In this document: positions 7,950 through 15,781 of the stretch, in pieces | Layout: each line of letters starts with the position of its first letter | Numbering within the stretch: position 1 is the stretch's first letter | Assembly: GCF_001673535.1 (NCBI RefSeq) | Contig: NZ_LZLY01000089.1 | Location: 38,258-102,257 of the forward strand | Direction of reading: 5' to 3' | Source: Mycobacterium sp. 1081908.1 | Lineage (GTDB): Bacteria > Actinomycetota > Actinomycetes > Mycobacteriales > Mycobacteriaceae | DNA: 64,000 nucleotides | Notes under the pieces: model-generated | What the model was told of the DNA's origin: nothing | Databases searched by the model: none | The model's input: the letters and a program-made list of their open reading frames with translations, nothing else | Position numbers and translations under genes: made by a program

Positions 7950-9527
7950 TCAGGGCGCCACGCGGTACGTGGTGCCGCGCGCGTCGCGTGTCCATAGCAC
8001 CCCGCCCTGCGCGGTGACGCCGGCTGCGATCAGTTCCCGTTTGAGGATCTTGTTGGTGGCCGTCGCGGGCAGGTCGTCGTTGATGCGCACGTATCGGGGC
8101 CACGCCTTGGGCGACAGGTCGGGCTGCGAGGCGAGGAACTTCTCGAAATCGGCTGGGTCTAATGGGGTTTCGTCACGGAGGACCAGGGCCGCCATCACCT
8201 GGTCGCCGACCCGCTCGTCGGGCACGGCATAAACCGCGACCTGACCGACCTGCGGCAGCCGTTCCAGGATCCGCTCGATCGGCGCCGCGGCCAAGTTCTC
8301 GCCGTCCACGCGCATCCAATCCGCGGTGCGCCCGGCCAAATAGATCCAGCCGTCGCAGTCGCGGTAGGCCAGGTCGCCCGACCAGTACATGCCGTGCCGC
8401 ATGCGCTCGGCCGTCGCGGACGGGTCGTTGTAGTAGCCGGTGAACGGCCCCGCGCCCTGGGTGTTGACGAGCTCGCCGACCGCTTCGTCGAAGTTGGTCA
8501 GCGCGCCGTGCTCGTCGAACCGCGCGACCGCGCACTCCTGCAACGTCTTCGGGTTGTAGATGCTGACCCCCGGGTAGGGCTTGCCGATCGAACCGGGCGG
8601 GGCGCCGTCCTCGCGCACGACGATCACCGCGAACTCGCTGGAGCCGAAGCTGTCGATGACCCGGCATCCGAAACGCCGTGCGAATTCGTCGATGTCGCGG
8701 TCGGTCGCCTCGTTGCCGAACGCGACGCGCAGGGAGGTGTCGGCGTCGTCGGGGCGTTCGGGGGTGGCCAGGATCAGCGCGAGCGGCTTGCCGACGTAGT
8801 TCACGTAGGTCACCCCGTAGCGGCGCACGTCGTCGACGAAGCGCGACGGCGAGAACTTGGCCGGCACCATCGTGGCGCCGCTTCCGACGGCGACCGCCCA
8901 CCCGGCGGCGATGCCGTTGGAGTGAAACAGCGGCATGGACAGGTAGCAGACGTCGTCGGCCGTGACGTCGTACTGCCAGATCAGGCTGGTCCCGCACATG
9001 ATCGCCATGCCGTGCGCGAATCGCACGGCCTTGGGGTCGCCGCTGGTGCCGGAGGTGAAGATCATCATCAGGGTGTCCGCGGCGGTGACCTCGCGGTGGG
9101 CAACGAGGGCCGGGGCCGCGGCCACCGCGTCGGCGTACCGCGTCGAGCCCACGTCGATGACTTGAATCCCGTTGAGCGCCAACCCGTCCAGCAGGCGCTG
9201 GTGTTCGTCGTCGACGAGCAGGATCTGGCAATCCGAGCGCCGGACATCGGCGAGCAGCCCGGCGCCGCGCCGGGTGGTGTTGATCCCGCACAACACGTAG
9301 CCGCCCAGCGCGGCGGCCGCCATGGCGCGAAGCATCGCCGGCGAGTTGGTGAGCAGCGCACCGACGTGCAGCGGACGCGCCGGGTCGGCGAGGCCGATCA
9401 GCGCGGCCGCCTCCGCCTCGGCCTCGGCCAGGTGTTGGCGCCAGGTCCATGTCTGCTCGCCGTGGGCAACCGCGGGAGTGTCGTCGTTGCGGCGCTGCCG
9501 CAGCAGCTGCTGCACTGTCTCGGTCAT
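7950..9527 (-). CDS. FadD-type acyl-CoA synthetase (FadD1/FadD17-like)
   Basis: This 525-residue ANL enzyme activates a carboxylate as an acyl-CoA. The P-loop I-F-T-S-G-T-S-G-D-P-K spans about 156-166, followed by S-M-P-L-F-H-S-N, D-S-F-G-S-S-E and, near the end, the acyl-CoA-ligase D-W-M-R-V-D-G-E-N motif. The N-terminus and the G-I-N-T-T-R-R-G block are like those of FadD1 and FadD17 of M. tuberculosis, which have steroid side-chain or unknown substrates. ATG 9527 overlaps the stop of the BVMO gene (ATGA). It is the last gene of the long leftward operon, so it probably recharges an acid made by the BVMO and esterase, or the initial substrate. Confidence 0.87.
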   Translation of the reverse strand: MTETVQQLLRQRRNDDTPAVAHGEQTWTWRQHLAEAEAEAAALIGLADPARPLHVGALLTNSPAMLRAMAAAALGGYVLCGINTTRRGAGLLADVRRSDCQILLVDDEHQRLLDGLALNGIQVIDVGSTRYADAVAAAPALVAHREVTAADTLMMIFTSGTSGDPKAVRFAHGMAIMCGTSLIWQYDVTADDVCYLSMPLFHSNGIAAGWAVAVGSGATMVPAKFSPSRFVDDVRRYGVTYVNYVGKPLALILATPERPDDADTSLRVAFGNEATDRDIDEFARRFGCRVIDSFGSSEFAVIVVREDGAPPGSIGKPYPGVSIYNPKTLQECAVARFDEHGALTNFDEAVGELVNTQGAGPFTGYYNDPSATAERMRHGMYWSGDLAYRDCDGWIYLAGRTADWMRVDGENLAAAPIERILERLPQVGQVAVYAVPDERVGDQVMAALVLRDETPLDPADFEKFLASQPDLSPKAWPRYVRINDDLPATATNKILKRELIAAGVTAQGGVLWTRDARGTTYRVAP

Positions 9528-11122
9528 CGCGTGGTCAGCACCAGCCCGGCGTAGTTCTTGGCCGCCACTGCGTCGCAATGGCGCCGGTAGTTGCCGAATC
9601 CCCCGGCGTAGGGCATGAATACGCGTTTCTTGCCCTCGATGTTGGCGCCCAGGTACCACGACGACGCGGCCCGGGGGAACAGGGTTTGGTCGGCGGCCCG
9701 CGCGACGTGGTGGGTCCATGCCTCGGCGGCGTCGCGGCGCGGCTCCACCTCGCTCAGGCCGAGGCGGCGGGCCGTCAGCACCAGCTCGATCACCCAGTCG
9801 ATCTGCACCTCGGCGTGCAGCACCATGTTGGCCAGCACCGACGGGCTGCCCGGCCCGCTGATGGTGAACAGGTTGGGCAGGCCCGGCACCATCAGGCCGA
9901 GAAACGTCAGCGGTCCGTCGGCCCAGACGTCGCGCAACCGCACGCCCCGGGGACCGCGGGGGTCTATCCGGGTCAGCGCTCCGGTCAGCGCGTCGAAGCC
10001 GGTCGCAAAGACCAGCACGTCACACGGGTAGGTCGCTTCGCTGGTTCGCACGCCCTCGGGGGTGATGGAGTCGATGGGCTCGCGGCGCAGGTTCACCAGC
10101 CGGACGTTGTCACGGTTGAACGTCGCGTAATAGCCTGCGTCGGTGCAGATCCGCTTGGTCCCGATGGGATGGTCGACCGGGATGAGATCGGCGGCGACGA
10201 CGGGATCGTGCACGATTTCCCGGATGCGTTCCTCGGCGAATTCCCTCGCGATGTCGTTGGCCGCCGGGTCGCTGTTCTGGTCGGGGAAGGTCTTGGCGAA
10301 CAGCACGCCGCCCTCGCGCCAGCGCCGCCACAGGGCGTCGACGCGCTCGTGCGGTTCGGTGTCGACCGCCTTCTTGTGGTAGGTGCCGTGCGGCGTACCC
10401 GCCGACGCGTAGGCCGAGAGCCGGCGGCGCTCCGGGTAGTCCTCCCGGATCCGCTGCTGTTCCTCGGGAGACCACGGGCGGTTGGGCATTGGGATGCTGT
10501 AGTTGGCCGAGCGCTGGAACACCACCAGCCGCTCGGCCTCGGCCGCGATGAGCGGAACCGCTTGAATGCCGGACGAACCCGTGCCGATCAGCCCCACCCA
10601 TTTGCCGCGCAGGTCTGGATCCTCGCTCGGCCACTCGGCGGTGAAGTAGACGTCGCCGGCGAAGTCGTCGACGCCGGGGATGTCGGGGCGGTTCACCGCG
10701 GACAGGCAGCCGGTCGCGCAGAGCAGAAACCGCGCCGCGTGCGCCTGACCATCGGCGGTGCTCACGTGCCAGCGGCCGTCCTCCTCGTCGAAGTCGGCGC
10801 CAACCACGTCGACGCCGAACCGGTAATGGCGGCGCAGGTCGAACCGGTCCGCCACGTGGCGTAGGTACGCCAGGATCTCTGGCTGCGCGGCGAAGCGTTC
10901 GGTCCAGGTCCAGCTCTGCTGCAGCTCCTCGTCGAATGAGTATGAGTAGTCGACGCTTTCGACGTCGCACCGCGCGCCCGGGTAGCGGTTCCAGTACCAG
11001 GTGCCGCCCACGTCGGCAGCCGCCTCGATGCCGAGCACCGACAGGCCCGCTAAGGCCGCCCGGTGCACGGCATACAGGCCGGCGAACCCCGCGCCGATGA
11101 CGATGACGTCGGAATCGGTCAT
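9524..11122 (-). CDS. Baeyer-Villiger-type FAD monooxygenase (fingerprint His replaced by Phe)
   Basis: This 532-residue flavoprotein has two Rossmann motifs: G-A-G-F-A-G at 10-15 for FAD, and G-T-G-S-S-G at 180-185 for NADPH. Between them lies the class B fingerprint at 154-165, F-A-G-D-V-Y-F-T-A-E-W-P, which matches the FxGxxxHxxxWP pattern except that His is Phe160. Type I BVMOs insert oxygen beside a ketone to give an ester or lactone. The C-terminal half with A-T-G-F-D-A-L-T-G is normal. The start overlaps the esterase stop (ATGA). The BVMO plus esterase pair implies ketone to ester to acid plus alcohol; the altered His makes catalysis less certain. Confidence 0.88.
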   Translation of the reverse strand: MTDSDVIVIGAGFAGLYAVHRAALAGLSVLGIEAAADVGGTWYWNRYPGARCDVESVDYSYSFDEELQQSWTWTERFAAQPEILAYLRHVADRFDLRRHYRFGVDVVGADFDEEDGRWHVSTADGQAHAARFLLCATGCLSAVNRPDIPGVDDFAGDVYFTAEWPSEDPDLRGKWVGLIGTGSSGIQAVPLIAAEAERLVVFQRSANYSIPMPNRPWSPEEQQRIREDYPERRRLSAYASAGTPHGTYHKKAVDTEPHERVDALWRRWREGGVLFAKTFPDQNSDPAANDIAREFAEERIREIVHDPVVAADLIPVDHPIGTKRICTDAGYYATFNRDNVRLVNLRREPIDSITPEGVRTSEATYPCDVLVFATGFDALTGALTRIDPRGPRGVRLRDVWADGPLTFLGLMVPGLPNLFTISGPGSPSVLANMVLHAEVQIDWVIELVLTARRLGLSEVEPRRDAAEAWTHHVARAADQTLFPRAASSWYLGANIEGKKRVFMPYAGGFGNYRRHCDAVAAKNYAGLVLTTR

Positions 11123-12111
11123 GTCGACTCGCAAAGGCTCGACAGCAGCAGCCCGCGCAGGTCGGCGCATATCATTTCGCGCGCCGAGGCCGCCGGCGGA
11201 AAGGACTGAATCGACATGAACCCGTGGAACAATCCGGGGAAATCGCGATGCACGACCGGTACCCCGGCGCCGCGCAGGCGGTGCGCGTAGTCGCATCCCT
11301 CGCTGTGCAGCGGGTCCAGCCCCGCGGTCGCGATCACCGCGGGCGGCAGGTCCTTGTGAGAATCCGCCCGTGCCGGCGCCACCAGGTAGGGCGGGTCGAC
11401 GAGCCTGTCGGCGCCGAGGTATTGCCGCCAATACCACTGCATCGCGGCCCGGGTGTTGAAGTATCCGGTGCCGTAGCGGTGATAGCTGTCCGTTTCGAAC
11501 GACGGGTCGATGGCCGGGTAGAGCAACACCTGGGCGGCCGGGCGGGCGACCCCCCGTTCGCGGCACAGGATCGCGGTGACGGCCGCGAGATTCCCGCCGG
11601 CGCTGTCGCCGGCGACGGCCGTTCGCGCCGGGTCGATGCCAAGCCCGGCCGCGTGTTCGATCACCCAGCAGAACGCCGCGAAAGCGTCGAGCGCCGCGGC
11701 GGGCGCGGGGTGCTCGGGGGCCAGGCGGTAGCCGACCGACACGACGACGGCCTGGCTGCCGCGGGCGAGGGCGCGACAGAAGCCGTCGTGAGATTCGATG
11801 TCGCAGAACACGAATCCGCCGCCGTGGTAGAAGACGATCCCCGGGCGCCGGGCCGACGGCTCACCGTGCGGGTGGTAGATCCGCGCCGGGATGGCGCCCG
11901 CGGGGCCCGGGATCGCGTGGTCGATGGTGTCGCGGACGTCCCCGACGTTGTCGACCGGCACCCGTCGTTCGGCCACGGCGGCGCGCGCCTGCGCTCCGGT
12001 CATCGTCTCGACGCGGGGGAATCCGGCGTTCAGTTCGCCCAACATCGCCCGCACGACACCGTCGATGGGGTCGTCCATGTGGGCCTCCGCCCGCACCGGC
12101 GCGCCGGTCAT
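11119..12111 (-). CDS. alpha/beta hydrolase (HSL/Lip-type esterase)
   Basis: This 330-residue member of the hormone-sensitive-lipase family has oxyanion-hole H-G-G-G-F at 96-100 and nucleophile Ser170 in G-D-S-A-G-G. A later L-D-P-L-H-S-E region and F-H-G-F supply the Asp and His. Such enzymes cleave esters of short acids or lactones. It sits between the BVMO and DUF35 genes with ATGA overlaps on both sides, so it probably hydrolyses the BVMO product. A Met at residue 12 is an alternative start. Close paralogues lie at 46503 and 56054, the first also sharing the A-M-Q-W-Y-W / A-L-Q-W-Y-W segment. Confidence 0.88.
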   Translation of the reverse strand: MTGAPVRAEAHMDDPIDGVVRAMLGELNAGFPRVETMTGAQARAAVAERRVPVDNVGDVRDTIDHAIPGPAGAIPARIYHPHGEPSARRPGIVFYHGGGFVFCDIESHDGFCRALARGSQAVVVSVGYRLAPEHPAPAAALDAFAAFCWVIEHAAGLGIDPARTAVAGDSAGGNLAAVTAILCRERGVARPAAQVLLYPAIDPSFETDSYHRYGTGYFNTRAAMQWYWRQYLGADRLVDPPYLVAPARADSHKDLPPAVIATAGLDPLHSEGCDYAHRLRGAGVPVVHRDFPGLFHGFMSIQSFPPAASAREMICADLRGLLLSSLCEST

Positions 12112-12512
12112 GCCGGCCGGTATTTCAGCAGGGTCATTCCGCTGTCAAGATCGTAGAACACGGGCGTGACCCGCATCCCGATCCGAATGTCGCCCGGGTC
12201 GACGTCCACCAGCTCGGTGCTGATCCTCGGCCCGGCGTCCCACTGGACCACCGCGGGCAGCTGCGGCACCGCGTCCGCCCAGGGCGGGCCGGTGGGCCGG
12301 CGCGCCACGGTGAACGTGTACAGCGTTCCCGCGCCGTCGATTTCGCGCCACTCCAGGTCGTCGGCGAGCGACCCGGGAGCCAGGGTGCGCGGGTAGAAGA
12401 CGTGGCGTCGCAGCGAGGGCGAGTACTGCACCAGGATCCGGTGCTGCGCCAGGGCGTCCCAGAAGGGGCGGGAGACCGGCGTGGGCTCGGGCACGGGGTA
12501 TTCGGCGGTCAC
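12108..12512 (-). CDS. DUF35 OB-fold protein lacking the zinc-ribbon cysteines
   Basis: This 134-residue protein has the DUF35 architecture: an N-terminal helix (P-F-W-D-A-L-A-Q-H), a zinc-ribbon position, and a C-terminal OB fold. The ribbon normally carries two Cys pairs, but this protein has no Cys at all; the region reads S-P-S-L-R-R-H-V-F-Y-P-R. DUF35 proteins bind thiolase-like partners; in cholesterol degradation the DUF35 domain of ChsH2 forms the retro-aldolase complex with Ltp2. The gene lies directly after the thiolase-like gene (1-bp gap), so a similar complex is likely. Confidence 0.85.
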   Translation of the reverse strand: MTAEYPVPEPTPVSRPFWDALAQHRILVQYSPSLRRHVFYPRTLAPGSLADDLEWREIDGAGTLYTFTVARRPTGPPWADAVPQLPAVVQWDAGPRISTELVDVDPGDIRIGMRVTPVFYDLDSGMTLLKYRPA

Positions 12513-12513
12513 G

Positions 12514-13716
12514 CTAGTCCCCCCGGATCAGCAGCGCGACCTGCTCGCTCATGATCCCGCCGTTGCCGGTGATGAACCCGACGTCGCAGTCGGGCACCTG
12601 CGCGTCGCCGGCCCGGCCCATCACCTGGCGCGCGCCGTCGACGACGTGGTGCATGCCGCCGGCCATCCCGGCCTGGCCGAAGGACAGTTGACCGCCCGCG
12701 GTGTTGAGCGGAAAGTCGCCGCGGTAGGTCAGATCGCGGTCGGTAATCCAGGACATGCCTTGGCCTTTGGCGCAGAACCCCGCGTCCTCCAGGCTCATCA
12801 GCACGGTGATGGTGTAGCAGTCGTAGATCGACGCAACGTCCACATCGGATCGGCTCAGCCCCGCCATCGCGAACGCCGTGTCGGCGGCGCGCGCGATGGG
12901 CGTGCGCAGCAGGTCATCGGCGTAGGTCGGGGTCTTGAATGCGATGTGCTCGCCGAATCCCGTGATCCACACCGGGCGGTGTCGGCTTCGCCGCGCGAGG
13001 TCGGCGTTGGCGACGAGGACGCCCGCTCCCCCGTGCACCCGCATCACGGTCTCGAGCATGTGGATGGGATCGGCGATCATCGGGCTGGAGAGAACGTCGT
13101 CCACCGTGATCGGGGTCCCGTGGAACACCGCGCCCGGATGCGCGCACGCGTTGGCGCGCTGGTCGACCGCGATCTTCGCGACGGCGGCGGCGTCATAGCC
13201 GAATTCGGCCGCGTAGCGCTGGGCGATCTGCGCGTAGGGGGCGTTCTGGCCGACGTTGCCGTAGGGAATCTCGAACTCGGCTTGTGGCGATCCGTAGGAG
13301 TTCGACGACGCCCCATACCAATTCGGCGCGGGCGGCGGGCGCCGTTCGGATTGCGGCACGGAGGCCGATCCCGGGACGACCGCCAGCGCCGCGTCGCAGA
13401 TGCCGAGCTCGACGGCGGCCGCCGCGCGCCACACCATCCCCGCCGATGTGGCACCGCCCAGATCCACTCGCTCCCCGAAATCCAACGGCATGCCGAGGTA
13501 TTCGCACAGCGTGGCCGGCGCGAACATGGCCGATTCGGCCACACCGTGGGTGAGCAGGCCGTTGACGCATGCCGGGTCGACGCCGGCGTCCTCGATGACC
13601 AGCTTCGCCAACAACGCGTACTGGTCGAGGGTGAACTGTGGCGGCCCGCTCGGACGCTTTTCGGCGGGCAGCTCGGCGATCCCGATGATCGCCGCCTCGC
13701 CGCGCAGGCCCGTCAC
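12514..13716 (-). CDS. thiolase-like protein of SCP2/Ltp aldolase type
   Basis: This 400-residue protein has the thiolase fold of the SCP-2/lipid-transfer class. The position of the nucleophilic Cys is occupied by a G-G-A-T-S stretch (about 88-92), so classical thiolysis is unlikely. A Y-D-C-Y-T motif at 298-302 and a G-G-Q-L-S-F-G-Q-A-G block at 341-350 are in the usual places. Ltp2, a family member, catalyses retro-aldol release of propionyl-CoA from the steroid side chain using Tyr rather than Cys. The GTG start overlaps the MaoC stop (GTGA). Together with DUF35 it probably forms the C-C cleaving complex of this operon. Confidence 0.85.
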   Translation of the reverse strand: MTGLRGEAAIIGIAELPAEKRPSGPPQFTLDQYALLAKLVIEDAGVDPACVNGLLTHGVAESAMFAPATLCEYLGMPLDFGERVDLGGATSAGMVWRAAAAVELGICDAALAVVPGSASVPQSERRPPPAPNWYGASSNSYGSPQAEFEIPYGNVGQNAPYAQIAQRYAAEFGYDAAAVAKIAVDQRANACAHPGAVFHGTPITVDDVLSSPMIADPIHMLETVMRVHGGAGVLVANADLARRSRHRPVWITGFGEHIAFKTPTYADDLLRTPIARAADTAFAMAGLSRSDVDVASIYDCYTITVLMSLEDAGFCAKGQGMSWITDRDLTYRGDFPLNTAGGQLSFGQAGMAGGMHHVVDGARQVMGRAGDAQVPDCDVGFITGNGGIMSEQVALLIRGD

Positions 13717-14159
13717 GGCCGCGTTCCGCGTCGGGGCAGCTCGACGGTCGCCGTGCCTGGCATCAGCACGGTGTCGTCGCGGCGCCCGGCGATCTCGAGA
13801 TCCAGGAGCCCCGCGCCGTTCTCGGTGAGCCGCTTGCCCGTGACCTCCCCGCCGAAGCTGAGCGGTTGGCCGGGGTATGCGACGGCCCGGTTCTGCACCG
13901 AGAAGGACACCAGCCGGCCGCGTCCGCCGATCCAGTCGCCGATCGCGCGGGCCAGCAGCGCGGCCTGCAACGGGCCGTGGACGAGCACGTCGTCGTAGCC
14001 CTCGACCGTGCGGGCCCACTCCTTGTCGTAGTGGATGCGGTGGCCGTTGTACGTGGACGCGCTGAAGAAGAAGAGCTGCGTCTCGTCGACGGTGACGGTC
14101 AGGGTGGGCATCCGGTCGCCCACCGCGACGTCCTCGTAGAACACCTGCCGGCCTTCCAT
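13713..14159 (-). CDS. MaoC-like hotdog hydratase subunit
   Basis: This 148-residue single-hotdog protein has the hydratase-2-like segment S-T-Y-N-G-H-R-I-H-Y-D (35-45), where Asn38 and His43 occupy the catalytic Asp/His positions, and a G-Y-D-D-V-L-V-H-G-P motif. Enoyl-CoA hydratases of this kind act as dimers, with another MaoC protein giving the second half-site. The neighbouring gene upstream encodes such a partner. The gap to that gene is 7 bp. Role: hydration of the enoyl-CoA formed by the acyl-CoA dehydrogenase pair. Confidence 0.85.
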   Translation of the reverse strand: MEGRQVFYEDVAVGDRMPTLTVTVDETQLFFFSASTYNGHRIHYDKEWARTVEGYDDVLVHGPLQAALLARAIGDWIGGRGRLVSFSVQNRAVAYPGQPLSFGGEVTGKRLTENGAGLLDLEIAGRRDDTVLMPGTATVELPRRGTRP

Positions 14160-14166
14160 GGCGCTC

Positions 14167-14667
14167 CTAGGGTCGCGCGATCATCGACGTCGACGCTTCG
14201 GCGACGAGGTCGCCGTGCTGGTTGCGGTACACGGTGTGCCAGGTGACCAGCACGAATCTTCCCGAGCGGCCCTGCTTTTCGACGATGGACTCGATCGTTC
14301 GCGTCATCTCGATCTCGTCGCGGTGGTAGGCGGGCAGGTGGAAGGTGAAGCTCTCGCCGCCGGCCATCCGTTTGGGGGCCCGCGGAAACGCGAGGCTGCC
14401 CGAGGCCGCGCCGGAGGATCCGTCGGGGCGCAGCCCGTCCAACCTGGTGACACCGAGGACCGCGTATTGAAGGAACAGCGGGGGGCAGACGATGTCGCGA
14501 AAACCGTTGGCCCGGGCGTACTCCGGATCGAACCACAACGGGTTGTGGTCGCCGATCGCGGCCGCCCAGCGCTGCCAGTCGCGCCGGTTCACCTCGCCGG
14601 TGGCGGACGCGGCGACGGTCCCCACGCGCGACGCCGACTCGGCGTCGATCAAGGTGTCCTCAGTCAT
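14167..14667 (-). CDS. MaoC N-terminal / FAS1-like dehydratase domain protein
   Basis: This 166-residue protein has an N-terminal hotdog dehydratase domain of the FAS1-like type, with A-I-G-D-H-N-P-L-W-F at 37-46. Here Asp40 is present but the His of the hydratase motif is Trp45, so alone it is probably the non-catalytic or substrate-binding subunit. This matches heterodimeric hydratases such as ChsH1-ChsH2. ATG 14667 overlaps the acyl-CoA dehydrogenase stop by 8 bp; the longer open frame upstream is a shadow. It should pair with the product of 13713-14159. Confidence 0.82.
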   Translation of the reverse strand: MTEDTLIDAESASRVGTVAASATGEVNRRDWQRWAAAIGDHNPLWFDPEYARANGFRDIVCPPLFLQYAVLGVTRLDGLRPDGSSGAASGSLAFPRAPKRMAGGESFTFHLPAYHRDEIEMTRTIESIVEKQGRSGRFVLVTWHTVYRNQHGDLVAEASTSMIARP

Positions 14668-15781
14668 CGGCGTCCGCCTCCAGGGTCGCTTCCAGCCAGG
14701 CCGCGGCGACGTCGGCCCCGCCGCCGAGCGTGGAGCCCAGCCGCGCCCGTTCGCTCCACAGGTGCAGGTCGGTTTCGGTGACATAGCCCATGCCGCCGTG
14801 CAATTGGTGGGCGTCCAGGGTGATCAGCCGGGCCGCGGTGGCGGCGTGCATGCGTGCGATCGCGGTTTGCCGGGTGGCCACGTGACCGCGCGCCAGCCAG
14901 AAGACCGCGGCGTGCGCGGCCAGGCGCGCCGCGGCAAGGGCGATGTGCATGTTGGCGATCAGGTGCTGGGCCGCCTGGAACGACGCGATCGGGCGGCCGA
15001 ACTGGTGACGCAGCTTGGTGTATTCGACCGTGCGATCCAGCACGGCCTGCCCGACCCCGACCAGGTCGAGGGATCCCAGCGCCACCGCGGTGTTGGCGAC
15101 GCGCCGCAGACCCCGCCGGTCGACGTCGCCGAGCAGCGCGCCGGCATCGACGGCCACGCCGTCGAAGCGCACCGTGCACGCCCGGTGCCCGCCGGCCATG
15201 GCGAGCGGGCCGACGGTCAGGCCGCTCGCGTGCGCGTCGGCGACGAAGGCCAGCATGCGCCCGCCGGCCGCGGCCGACACCACGACGACGTCGGCGAGGT
15301 CGGCGTCGGGGACGTAGTCCACCGTGCCGGTGAGCCGCCAGCCGCCGCTCGAGTCGGGTTCGGCGCCGAGCACCGGCGCGGTGGCGGCGGCGTCGCGCGC
15401 ATTCCACAACGCGGTGGTGCCGCGAAGGCTGCCGTTCGTCAGCCGCGGCAGCCACTCGGCCTTGGCGCGTTGCGGCCCAAGCTGATCGATCGCCACCACG
15501 GCCCCGATCGTGCTGTGCGCCGTCGTCGGGCACAGAGCGCGTCCGGCCTCGGTGTAGAAGACGGCGAGATCTTCGACGGAGCCCCCGGAGCCGCCGTGCT
15601 CCTGGGCGACGGCCAGCCCGAAGACGCCGGCGTCGGCCAACGCCTTCCACAGCGCGGGGGTGCTCCGGTCCGCGCCGGGTTCGTTCAGGCCGCGCACCAG
15701 GCCGATCGGGCTCTCCGCCGACAGCAGCGCGCGCAACGTCGCGGCGAACTCACGCCGCTCGGCGGTCGGCCTAACGTCCAT
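14660..15781 (-). CDS. acyl-CoA dehydrogenase (FadE), beta-type subunit
   Basis: This 373-residue protein shows the acyl-CoA dehydrogenase fold: an N-terminal helical domain with V-A-Q-E-H-G-G-S-G-G, a central beta domain, and a C-terminal domain with R-x-Q-F-G-R-P-I-A-S-F-Q and Q-L-H-G-G-M-G-Y-V-T-E. The N-terminal and middle domains are shorter and more diverged than in its neighbour. Steroid-degrading mycobacteria use alpha2-beta2 FadE pairs, in which one subunit carries FAD contacts and the other the catalytic base; the two adjacent genes fit that pattern. Its start overlaps the other fadE stop by 11 bp. Confidence 0.87.
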   Translation of the reverse strand: MDVRPTAERREFAATLRALLSAESPIGLVRGLNEPGADRSTPALWKALADAGVFGLAVAQEHGGSGGSVEDLAVFYTEAGRALCPTTAHSTIGAVVAIDQLGPQRAKAEWLPRLTNGSLRGTTALWNARDAAATAPVLGAEPDSSGGWRLTGTVDYVPDADLADVVVVSAAAGGRMLAFVADAHASGLTVGPLAMAGGHRACTVRFDGVAVDAGALLGDVDRRGLRRVANTAVALGSLDLVGVGQAVLDRTVEYTKLRHQFGRPIASFQAAQHLIANMHIALAAARLAAHAAVFWLARGHVATRQTAIARMHAATAARLITLDAHQLHGGMGYVTETDLHLWSERARLGSTLGGGADVAAAWLEATLEADADD

